Position numbers and translations under genes: made by a program. Positions 57,073 to 64,000 of a stretch of DNA of 64,000 bases are shown here, one piece after another; within the stretch, counting starts at the first letter, position 1; every line of letters starts with the position of its first letter. The notes beneath the pieces are model-generated. The model saw nothing but the letters and a program-made list of their open reading frames with translations. It ran no database searches and had not been told where the DNA came from. Location: NCBI GenBank assembly GCA_019753405.1, contig JAIKLF010000003.1, positions 1 to 64,000 on the forward strand, in the 5' to 3' direction. The stretch is from Murdochiella sp. Marseille-P8839 (GTDB taxonomy: Bacteria > Bacillota > Clostridia > Tissierellales > Peptoniphilaceae).

Positions 57073-58731
57073 CTATTTTCCTTCGCCAATGCGCATGAGC
57101 CGCTTATCCGCATTATTTTTAAGCAAGGCCGTCAGGACAAAGCCCGAGAGCGCATAGAGGCCGGCAAAAAGCGTTCCTGCTGCCCGTAGGTGACCGCTGA
57201 CGATCAGCGGAATCGCCAGCATCATCATCGCGAAGGTTTTCATCTGCGAAATAAACACATTTTTATTTTGTTTTATCACGCCAAGCTCATCCATCCAATC
57301 GAGTTTTGGCGAATAAATGTCGATATATAAATCCCACATGAGCATCCCATAACACGTGAAAAGGGATACAACTACCAGAGTAAGATGCACCAGCGGGATA
57401 AACGGGAACAGGGCAAAACAGACGATCCATAACAGAATCATCGGTACAAGGCCGAAGATGGCGCTTCCTAAAAATTTGCCCATGAAAATCGTAAATGCCG
57501 GCACCGGAACGGATTTCAGAAAATCAAGATGCCGCGCATCGCGCGAAATGGTCGTCGAGGTAAGAGACCCCATCGCTCCGATCAGCGCAATGGCCAGACC
57601 GGCAAGAACACCGACATGAAATGCCGATGACGGTGTATCCGCTATGGTGAGGAATAGCTCACGAAGTGTATCCAGGCCTGCAGCCTCACCGCTCCGAACA
57701 AGGGCAACCACGGCTCCACCGGCAGAGACGGCAATCATGACGTAGGGCATCATGACGGCGTTCAGCACGAACGCGGGCACGCGCAAAATGCTCTTGGCTT
57801 CACGAGATGCCAGACTCAGCAATACCCCACGCTCTTTTCCGGTAGACGTTCGAAGAGCGTCACTCGTAAGAGCTTTGCCATGTTCTCCGCTGCCAAGGGA
57901 TAGAAGAATGGGAAAGTACAGTTTGGACGCCAATAAAAAGGTCACCGCCATCCAAAGAATGCTGGTCAAAAGGATCAAGCCGTAGGCTCCGGCCATCGCC
58001 CCGGAAGCACCGAAGGCCATGTCCTGCCCGTAGCGGAATACCGGAAACAGCATCCCAAGCCATTTCGGCACAGACATCGAAATATCTTGCGCATAGGCTA
58101 TACGTGAAGAAAATTGCATGGATAGGGACACCGCGATAGCACCGGCCAACGTGATGATACCGGTAAAGAACGTAAGGCGTCTTTCATTGCGCAAAGCCGG
58201 CGCAACCTGCAACAACAGCAACATAACCACGGTTACCAGGCAAACGGGAACAATGGGCAAGAGAAAAAAGAGCACGATCCACGCCAACAGACTCTGCAAC
58301 GAAAACGCCACCACTACACCGGCAAGAGCGGTCGGCAGAAAAATGAGCAGCTGCATCAGATAGGATTGCAAAAGAAGACTGACCAGTTTTGCGCCCAAAA
58401 TTTCCCGCGGAGACAGCGGCATAGCCAAATACACCTGCGCATCCGACGAGTAGAACAGTGTCGCTGCGGCGAAGGAAAAAACAACCGTCGTCGTCATAGC
58501 AAGTCCCATCATACAACCATAGGCAAAATAGGGCTTCATCAGGCCCTGATCCGCAAACTCTGTTGCCATCGTCAGGCCGGAAAGAAAGAACATTCCGCCG
58601 GCAAAAAGGAAAAGTGCAATGGTTCCCAACAGGCTTTTGCTTTTCGCTTTTTTACTGCGATTCAGCGTCTGCCCGCTGCGGTTGAGCGACAGGATGACGT
58701 TAATTTTCACCAGACTCCAAAAACGACTCAT
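57073..58731 (-). CDS. ABC-2-type exporter permease
   Basis: A 552-residue membrane protein with about twelve hydrophobic segments in two blocks, separated by a cytoplasmic SREAKSILRVPAFVLN-type segment. It resembles uncharacterised Firmicutes ABC exporters. The ATPase gene immediately upstream overlaps its start by 4 bp (ATGA). Substrate unknown. Confidence 0.82.
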   Translation of the reverse strand: MSRFWSLVKINVILSLNRSGQTLNRSKKAKSKSLLGTIALFLFAGGMFFLSGLTMATEFADQGLMKPYFAYGCMMGLAMTTTVVFSFAAATLFYSSDAQVYLAMPLSPREILGAKLVSLLLQSYLMQLLIFLPTALAGVVVAFSLQSLLAWIVLFFLLPIVPVCLVTVVMLLLLQVAPALRNERRLTFFTGIITLAGAIAVSLSMQFSSRIAYAQDISMSVPKWLGMLFPVFRYGQDMAFGASGAMAGAYGLILLTSILWMAVTFLLASKLYFPILLSLGSGEHGKALTSDALRTSTGKERGVLLSLASREAKSILRVPAFVLNAVMMPYVMIAVSAGGAVVALVRSGEAAGLDTLRELFLTIADTPSSAFHVGVLAGLAIALIGAMGSLTSTTISRDARHLDFLKSVPVPAFTIFMGKFLGSAIFGLVPMILLWIVCFALFPFIPLVHLTLVVVSLFTCYGMLMWDLYIDIYSPKLDWMDELGVIKQNKNVFISQMKTFAMMMLAIPLIVSGHLRAAGTLFAGLYALSGFVLTALLKNNADKRLMRIGEGK

Positions 58732-59546
58732 ACTTCCTGTCCTTCCTGCGCTTCCTGTTCGTTCTGTACATCTTGCCCGGTCGAATGATTTCCACCGTCT
58801 TGCGCATCTTGACCATCTTCTGCCAAAACACGCGATTCCGTCACGCGCAGGAAGATCTCCTCCAGCGTCAGGTTCGGATATTGCTGTTGCAAGACTTCCA
58901 GCGTTCCGGTGTATTTCATCTGTCCTTTATTGATGATGGCAATGCGGTCACAAAGCTTTTCCGCCACTTCAAGGACGTGCGTCGAAAACAACACAATGTT
59001 GCCCTTCGCCGCGTGCTCCTTCATGCGTTTTTTTAGCAGGAAGGATGCCTGCGGATCCAACCCGGTCATCGGCTCATCCATAATCCATATATTCGGCTCA
59101 TGCATTAGAGCGGCAATGATATGAATTTTCTGCTGCATACCATGAGAATACGAGGAAATACGATCCCCGATCGCCTCACGCATCTCAAACGTGTCCAGCA
59201 GTTCCAAAAGACGTCCTTCACGTTCTTCTTTCGGTACGCGATAGATGTCGCAGATAAAATTAATGTATTCCGTCCCCTTTAGCGCCGTAAAGAGATCGGG
59301 ATCATCGGAAACATACGCAAACTGCTCCTTCGCCTTGATAGGATCACGTTTAAGGTCAATGCCGTTGATGGTAATTTTCCCTTCATCCGGGCGAAGAATG
59401 CCGCAAAGCATGCGGATAGTAGTCGTTTTTCCAGCGCCGTTCGGACCAATAAAACCGGTAATAGTTCCCGGTTCCAATGTTAGGGAAAGATGGTCAACGG
59501 CGACCTTGTCGCCGAATGTTTTCGTGATGCCTTGCAGTTCGATCAT
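58728..59546 (-). CDS. ABC transporter ATP-binding protein with acidic Gln-rich tail
   Basis: A 272-residue ATPase: Walker A GPNGAGKTTTIRML, signature SSYSHGMQQKIHI, Walker B IWIMDEPMTGLDP. It drives the permease encoded next. After the normal end (about residue 240) a 30-residue tail rich in Asp, Glu, Gln and Gly is added, encoded by short near-repeats of CTTCCTGCGCTTCCTG type on the plus strand. GGAGG precedes the ATG. Confidence 0.92.
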   Translation of the reverse strand: MIELQGITKTFGDKVAVDHLSLTLEPGTITGFIGPNGAGKTTTIRMLCGILRPDEGKITINGIDLKRDPIKAKEQFAYVSDDPDLFTALKGTEYINFICDIYRVPKEEREGRLLELLDTFEMREAIGDRISSYSHGMQQKIHIIAALMHEPNIWIMDEPMTGLDPQASFLLKKRMKEHAAKGNIVLFSTHVLEVAEKLCDRIAIINKGQMKYTGTLEVLQQQYPNLTLEEIFLRVTESRVLAEDGQDAQDGGNHSTGQDVQNEQEAQEGQEV

Positions 59547-59734
59547 GATGCCTCCTTAGGTTTTGGTTAACATACGCAACTATTGTGTCATGTTTTTTGT
59601 TCGCATGCAATGAAAAATCATGGCGCATTGACTGTGTTCTGTAGCGATACAATTGATATGATACCAAAAAGAGAAAAATATAGAGGGATGTCTGTGCAAG
59701 GAAGGTGACACTGCAAGTTAGCCCCATATGCGGC

Positions 59735-60055
59735 GATGGTGGTGGAAATGCGTTTTCGCCTTACTATCACCATCGCCAAGAGCAAAAACGATGGTGGTGG
59801 AAATGCATTTTTGCCTTAGTGCCACCATCGACGAGGACCTAAGCGATGGTTGGGGAAATGCATTTTCGCTAAATCACCACCATCCCCAAGGGCATAAACG
59901 ATGGTGGGGAAAACGCGTTTTCGCCTTACTTCCACCATCACCAAGGTCAGAATCGATGATGGGTAAAGCGTATTTTTGCCTCACCACCACCATCGCCGAG
60001 GGCATAAACGATGGTGGCGGTAACGCGTTTTCGCGAAACCACCACCACTTTCCGC
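59735..60055. repeat. Array of CCACCACCATCG palindromic repeats (family C, second copy)
   Basis: GATGGT-type starts at 59735, 59790, 59845, 59900, 59955 and 60010, always 55 bp apart, with CACCATCG inverted arms between. Spacers read GGAAATGC GTTTTCGCCTTA and similar. The remaining gap to 60262 holds no visible gene. Confidence 0.94.
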
Positions 60056-60262
60056 GCAATAAACGTTTATGTCCTTAAGCCTTACGATCCCTTGAAAGAA
60101 CTTGTCGTAAGCGGTCCTTAGATGGTAAATCTATTTCGTTCTGCTTCCTTTCTAAACGTGTCGAATTGCACACGGTTAAATTTCAGATTGTTCAGAACTT
60201 CCCATAATCCGATAAATTCAAGAGTATTTCTATTTCTATCGCAGTTTTCGCATCAGTAGTAT

Positions 60263-60290
60263 CAAAAATGGGAGAAACACCTGTTTCTCC
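60263..60290 (-). terminator. Terminator after the prepilin peptidase gene
   Basis: GGAGAAACA/TGTTTCTCC, a 9-bp stem at 60271-60290, followed on the minus strand by CATTTTTG. Confidence 0.75.
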
Positions 60291-60315
60291 GCTAGGGACC
60301 GGTAAATTCCAATTT

Positions 60316-60801
60316 CTATGTTATCTTCCATACCAGATGGAGTAGGCAGTACAGAATCCCGGCTACAGCAACCTGCGGAGCAAAGGCCAATGTCCGGATC
60401 TTTTTTTCTTTTTGCCCAATGCGTTGAATTAGTCCACGCAATCCGGTGAAAAATAACGCCAGCCAGAGCAACGTAGCTCCTTCCATGAAGCCGAGATAGA
60501 GCACCACGACCGCCATCAGTTTGCAGTCCCCCATCCCCAGACTTTCCGGTCGCCACAGAGAAAAAAGGCCGGAAACAAGAAGTGTCCCGGCTGCTTCCGC
60601 AATGCGCTTGAAAAAAAGCGGCAGGAAGGCGTCCGGAGAAATATTGTCCAGCGTATACACCAGAACAGGGCAGGCCGCCAAATAGAGCAAGCATAACACC
60701 GCTAAAACACGGTTGGGTATACGTCGATACCGCTCGTCCCACACACCAACCGCGATGAGTGCCGGCAACAGCCAACCCATGGAAATAAAAAAAACGTTCA
60801 T
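60316..60801 (-). CDS. Prepilin peptidase, A24 family (short form)
   Basis: A 161-residue membrane aspartic protease with four or five helices. The two catalytic aspartates lie in GVWDERYRRIPN and in the GxGD motif GMGDCKLMA. It lacks the N-terminal methyltransferase domain of PilD, as in TadV/CpaA-type enzymes. It would cut prepilin-like signal peptides, but no pilin or secretion genes are nearby. The start at 60801 has GGAGG upstream; an in-frame start at 60855 is less likely. Confidence 0.82.
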   Translation of the reverse strand: MNVFFISMGWLLPALIAVGVWDERYRRIPNRVLAVLCLLYLAACPVLVYTLDNISPDAFLPLFFKRIAEAAGTLLVSGLFSLWRPESLGMGDCKLMAVVVLYLGFMEGATLLWLALFFTGLRGLIQRIGQKEKKIRTLAFAPQVAVAGILYCLLHLVWKIT

Positions 60802-61013
60802 GCTTTGTCCTCCATAGAAGGAGCATAGCATGGACGTTTTCTCTCGGCGTCTCAACTATAGGAATGATCGTCTCATGTACGTTTTATGAAGTATCACTAC
60901 CGCTTCACTGCGTTTGCGTAATGTCGTTTCCGCCTCAACGCGTTTCACGCGGCATCCCTTTCACTTACGAAAAGGCAAAATGAGATGACAGCGGTAACAG
61001 AGTAGATGAAAGA

Positions 61014-61916
61014 TCAGTCTTCCTCGAAATCCAGCACACGCTTCCATCCATCGGAAGCGAAGCGCACGGATGAATTCTTTCTGGCCATTTCATCTGCATA
61101 TTGCGCGGGATTACGAAACGACGGACTGTAATGCGTGAGCCAAGTTTCCTTCGCTCCGGCACGCGCGGCGAGATCTGCGGCTTCCCACGCTGTCATATGG
61201 CATTTTTCTTCCGCACCTTTCGTTTTTTCCCGATCGCCGTAAATGCCCTCCGTGATTAAAAGATCGCAGTCCTTTGCCGCGCGCTCCAAGGTTGCGCATG
61301 GACGCGTGTCGGTAGAATATACTACCGATAATCCCCGACGTGCCGGTCCACTGACTTCTTCCGGACGAATTCTGCGCAGACCAACCATGACACTTTCGCC
61401 TGCCTGCAATTTACGCCAATCCGTAATCGGAATCTTTAGCGCCTTTGCCTTTTCCGGCAAAAATTTCGGACGTCGAGGCAAATCCACGCGATAGCCGTAA
61501 CACGTGATATTGTGCTTCACCGGGAACGGCGTCACCTGCAACGTACCGACGGAAAACGGCATCTTGCCGACGCGATGAAAATGCACCTCAAAATTCACAC
61601 CCACTACCACACAAAGGCTGGCTACCACTTCTTCCACGGCATCCGGGCCATAAATATGCACCGGCTCGCGGCGCCCCTCGGTATTCATTGAAGACAGCAG
61701 CCCGCTGATGCCGGCAACATGATCCCCGTGAACGTGCGTAAATAAAATGGCATCAATAGAGTGCATGGACCAGCCATATTTGCGGATGGCCACCTGTGTG
61801 CCCTCGCCGCAATCGATCAGCACGGAATGCCCCTGATGGCGCAGCAGAAGCGCCGTCAAATGACGCCCCGGCAAGGGCATCATGCCCCCCGTACCCAGTA
61901 AACAGACATCAATCAT
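61014..61916 (-). CDS. rnz: Ribonuclease Z
   Basis: A 300-residue metallo-beta-lactamase-fold RNase that trims tRNA 3' ends. The zinc motif THVHGDHVAG, the N-terminal LLGTGGMMPLPGR, DCGEGTQ and the C-terminal LTHYSPSF and FASDG segments are typical. The start at 61916 has AAGGGG upstream; the frame is open to 62009 without support. Standalone gene. Confidence 0.93.
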   Translation of the reverse strand: MIDVCLLGTGGMMPLPGRHLTALLLRHQGHSVLIDCGEGTQVAIRKYGWSMHSIDAILFTHVHGDHVAGISGLLSSMNTEGRREPVHIYGPDAVEEVVASLCVVVGVNFEVHFHRVGKMPFSVGTLQVTPFPVKHNITCYGYRVDLPRRPKFLPEKAKALKIPITDWRKLQAGESVMVGLRRIRPEEVSGPARRGLSVVYSTDTRPCATLERAAKDCDLLITEGIYGDREKTKGAEEKCHMTAWEAADLAARAGAKETWLTHYSPSFRNPAQYADEMARKNSSVRFASDGWKRVLDFEED

Positions 61917-62136
61917 TTTTAACCCCTTATCTTGTCTTTCGGCAAACGGCTTCGAAAAGGCAACCTTGCAAAAATGCCTAAACATAGCTTCCGCTTTTAG
62001 CAAAAGCATCGCTATTTCTCTCGTTTTTCCTGCCGAAAGTTATTTTTTTCTATGATACCATGTTTTTTCTTTATCGGGATGTGGAGCAAGCCAAGTCGCT
62101 CCGTCCGCTCGCGGCTCGCTTCGCCCAATCCAAGCT

Positions 62137-62226
62137 GCCCCGTCCGTTCGCCGCTCGCTTCGCCTCGGCGCAGCTTCTGTGGAAAATATGCTCCGGCTCG
62201 TCGAAGAGGCGACTCGCGGACGGGGC
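62137..62226. repeat. Imperfect ~90-bp palindrome (copy C)
   Basis: GCCCCGTCCG at the left faces CGGACGGGGC at the right; inner TCGCCGCTCGCTTCG faces CGAAGAGGCGACTCGC. A partial arm duplicate (CCGTCCGCTCGCGGCTCGCTTCG, split over 62101-62123) lies just upstream. Confidence 0.7.
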
Positions 62227-62378
62227 GTCTTTACGAGAGAGAAGGGCTTGCAGGAAAAGCGGGCTAGCGGAGAGGGTCGGGCCGGTAGACGAGGGTTTTG
62301 ACCGGCCTTCGGCCGTGTAAAAGACGCTGTAAGTGATGGAAACAGCGCCGCTTTTGTGCTGCTGCGGCGCCGAGAGGA

Positions 62379-62475
62379 GCCGGCCTGCGGCCGGCAGTTT
62401 GAAGAAGCCGCTGAAGGCGGCGTTCCTTATGCAACTGCACCGCTAATCATGGTTTCAGCGGTGCTCCGTCGGCCC
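62379..62475. repeat. Mosaic head module plus degenerate GCGGCGCTCC-type repeat
   Basis: GCCGGCCTGCGGCCGGC (62379-62395), then GTTTGAAGAAGCCGCTGAAG, a variant of the module at 16182, and AGCGGTGCTCCG. It directly precedes the family A array. Confidence 0.8.
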
Positions 62476-62494
62476 TGTCTGGCGTGTGGTTTTT

Positions 62495-62890
62495 CCCACA
62501 GCCAGGGTCTGAAGGCGACAAGTCGGCCCTGGCTGGCACGCAGCTGTTCTCGCAGCCAGGGTCCAGCAGACAATAGAATCCCTGGCTAGGATATTTCGTT
62601 TCAACCAGCCAGGGTCGGAAAACGGAAAAGAAGCCCTGGCTGGCGCGCGACTTTTTCTGCAGCCAGGGTCCTGCAGACAAAAGAAGCCCTGGCTGAGATA
62701 CTTCGTTTCAACCAGCCAGGGTCGGAAAACGGAAAAGAAGCCCTGGCTGGCACGCAGCTTTTTCCGCAGCCAGGGTCTGGCGGACAAAAGGAACCCTGGC
62801 TGCGGTATTTCGTTTCATCCAGCCAGGGTCGGAAAACGGAAAATCGACCCTGGCCACTACACGTTATTTCTCCCGGCCAGGGTTGCACAC
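62495..62890. repeat. Array of CCAGCCAGGG palindromic repeats (family A, third copy)
   Basis: AGGGT starts at 62504, 62558, 62611, 62665, 62718, 62772, 62825 and 62879, pitch alternating 54 and 53 bp. Two unit types alternate (GCAGCCAGGGTC and AACCAGCCAGGGTCGG), giving a higher-order period of 107 bp. No gene is visible in 61917-63119 apart from repeats. Confidence 0.93.
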
Positions 62891-63014
62891 GTTTTTTGCT
62901 TTCTATCTGCGCCGCAAATAGCGCTTTCTGCAGCACACCACTTGATTTATTTGAGCCGAACAACATTTTCCACCAGAACCGGTGTTCTCCGCAGTTCCTT
63001 CGCCCTCTTTCACA

Positions 63015-63119
63015 GCAAAGCCGCCCCTCCTTTTTTTCGCCTCTTCGACGAGTCGCCACTATAAAATAGAATCCGTAGTGACGAGGAGAAGCGAGCAAAA
63101 AAAGGAGGGGCGGCTTTGC
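63015..63119. repeat. 105-bp palindrome (copy D) abutting the kinase stop codon
   Basis: Perfect 23-bp arms (63015-63037 and 63097-63119) begin with GCAAAGCCGCCCCTCC and contain seven T or A. Inner segments TCTTCGACGAG / GAGGAGAAG and TCGCCACTA / TAGTGACGA also face each other. The right arm ends exactly one base before the kinase stop codon, so it can act as its terminator as well. Confidence 0.85.
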
Positions 63120-64000
63120 TTAGTGCAGCGGAAACTCTACCGATGCCTTAAAGAGGTCGCCGTCGATGTCGAGGGTGAGACGGCCGTTCATGCGCTTAGC
63201 CAACTGTTCGGCAATCGAAAGACCAAGGCCGCTGCCTTCCGTAGTACGCGACTTATCCGAGCGATTAAAACGCTCCAAGAGTTCTTCCGGAGACATGTTG
63301 AGGGGATAGCGCGAAGTGTTCTTTATCGTAAAGAGCGCGTGATGGTCCTGCGCTTCCAACTGAATGTAGACGCGCGTGCCGTCCTGGCTGTATTTTTGTG
63401 CATTACTAAAGAGATTTTCCAGCACACGCGAGAGCTTGTGCCCATCTGCCTCAATGAACAGCGGATCTTCCGGCAGATCCACCACCGGTGTGAGCGCACG
63501 CTTTTTCCAGCCGGAATCCGCTTCGGCAAGACTCTGACGGATTACTTCGGCATAGTCAATGATTTCCATATTCAACTGAACGGCACCGCTCGTCGCTTTC
63601 GACACGTCGATGAGATCATTCATCAGCGTCTTGAGGCGTTGTGCCTTCTTTGCCAGCACATCCAGGTATTGCGCACGTTCCTCTTCCGTCGCATCCGGGC
63701 TGCGCAAAAGGTCCACATAGTTAATGATGGAGGTCAGTGGTGTCCGCAGATCATGCGACACGTTCGTGATGAGTTCGGTCTGCATCCGCTCATTTTTCAG
63801 ACTTTTATCGACGGCATGCTGCAGGCTCTGGTCAAAACGATTGATTTGATTCGCCATCGCGCGATGCGCGCCATGAAACGACTCTTCATCCAAACGCTCA
63901 TGCCAGTCGCCGTCCGCAATGTGCTGCATCGATTGCAAAATGCGGGCATCATTGCGATCCTGCTGTAAGGCAAAGGCGATGGGTAACGTGACTCCCGTAA
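63120..64000 (-). CDS. Sensor histidine kinase, 3' part (runs off the window)
   Basis: The reading frame stays open to the window edge, so the N-terminus is missing. Visible are the end of a probable transmembrane segment (TGVTLPIAFAL), a linker, the H box NVSHDLRTPLTSIINYVDLL with the phosphorylated His, the N box ENLFSNAQKYS and the G box EGSGLGLSIAEQLA. It should phosphorylate a response regulator encoded beyond the edge. Ends at a long palindrome. Confidence 0.93.
   Translation of the reverse strand, partial: TGVTLPIAFALQQDRNDARILQSMQHIADGDWHERLDEESFHGAHRAMANQINRFDQSLQHAVDKSLKNERMQTELITNVSHDLRTPLTSIINYVDLLRSPDATEEERAQYLDVLAKKAQRLKTLMNDLIDVSKATSGAVQLNMEIIDYAEVIRQSLAEADSGWKKRALTPVVDLPEDPLFIEADGHKLSRVLENLFSNAQKYSQDGTRVYIQLEAQDHHALFTIKNTSRYPLNMSPEELLERFNRSDKSRTTEGSGLGLSIAEQLAKRMNGRLTLDIDGDLFKASVEFPLH

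Overview
This window looks like chromosomal DNA of an anaerobic low-to-mid GC Gram-positive bacterium (Firmicutes in the broad sense; Clostridia/Tissierellia such as Peptoniphilaceae fit, but this is inference). The evidence is: two flavodiiron proteins, an activator-type protein of the 2-hydroxyacyl-CoA dehydratase family, a tryptophanase-like lyase with an NSS-family transporter, a SufCBDSU operon, a type 2 isopentenyl-diphosphate isomerase, an Ami/Opp-like peptide transporter with lipoprotein receptor, a sortase-type surface protein, and Shine-Dalgarno sequences close to AAGGAGG at almost every gene. There are no rRNA or tRNA genes, insertion sequences, phage genes or CRISPR-cas genes that I can see.

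Layout. 0.3-4 kb: flavin oxidoreductase, acetyltransferase and NimA-like flavoprotein on the minus strand. 4.6-6.6 kb: a nuclease-like gene broken by one amber codon, then a D,D-carboxypeptidase. 7.2-10.4 kb: a three-part fusion (acyl-CoA dehydrogenase, EtfA FAD domain, rubredoxin) followed by a flavodiiron protein, probably one electron chain to O2 or NO. 10.5-14.5 kb: large cell-wall-anchored protein. 14.8-15.6 kb: an intact paralogue of the broken nuclease gene. 17-18.6 kb: a YitT-type and an unknown membrane protein. 18.7-24.4 kb: secA-prfB-proS, with the prfB +1 frameshift. 26.1-29.2 kb: tryptophanase-like lyase and transporter, on the opposite strand and lying between secA and hpf, which are neighbours in many Firmicutes. 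31.1-37.8 kb: peptide transporter operon behind a strong promoter and a T-box-like leader. 38-43.7 kb: sufCBDSU plus a thioredoxin-like lipoprotein. 43.7-52 kb: large activase-like protein, fni, mrp and tkt. 52.3-56 kb: second flavodiiron protein, gpmI and a RelB/RelE-type module. 56-64 kb: glycosyltransferase, ABC exporter, prepilin peptidase, RNase Z and the 3' part of a histidine kinase.

The most unusual feature is the intergenic DNA. At least seven array blocks are built from three unrelated palindromic sequences (CCAGCCAGGG/CCCTGGCTGG; TGTAGAG/CTCTACA; CCACCACCATCG/CGTTGGTGGTGG), yet all repeat with a pitch of 53-55 bp. They are joined to smaller modules (GGCCGGC hairpin plus TTTGAAAACGCCGCC, 41-42 bp GCGGCGCTCC repeats, and ~90-110 bp palindromes). 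The arrays sit only between transcription units and are absent from about 31.0 to 59.7 kb. The two paralogous nuclease-like genes both lie directly beside such repeats. This is the best candidate here for an undescribed system, possibly loosely analogous to REP elements with their RAYT proteins, but a functional link is only inferred from position.
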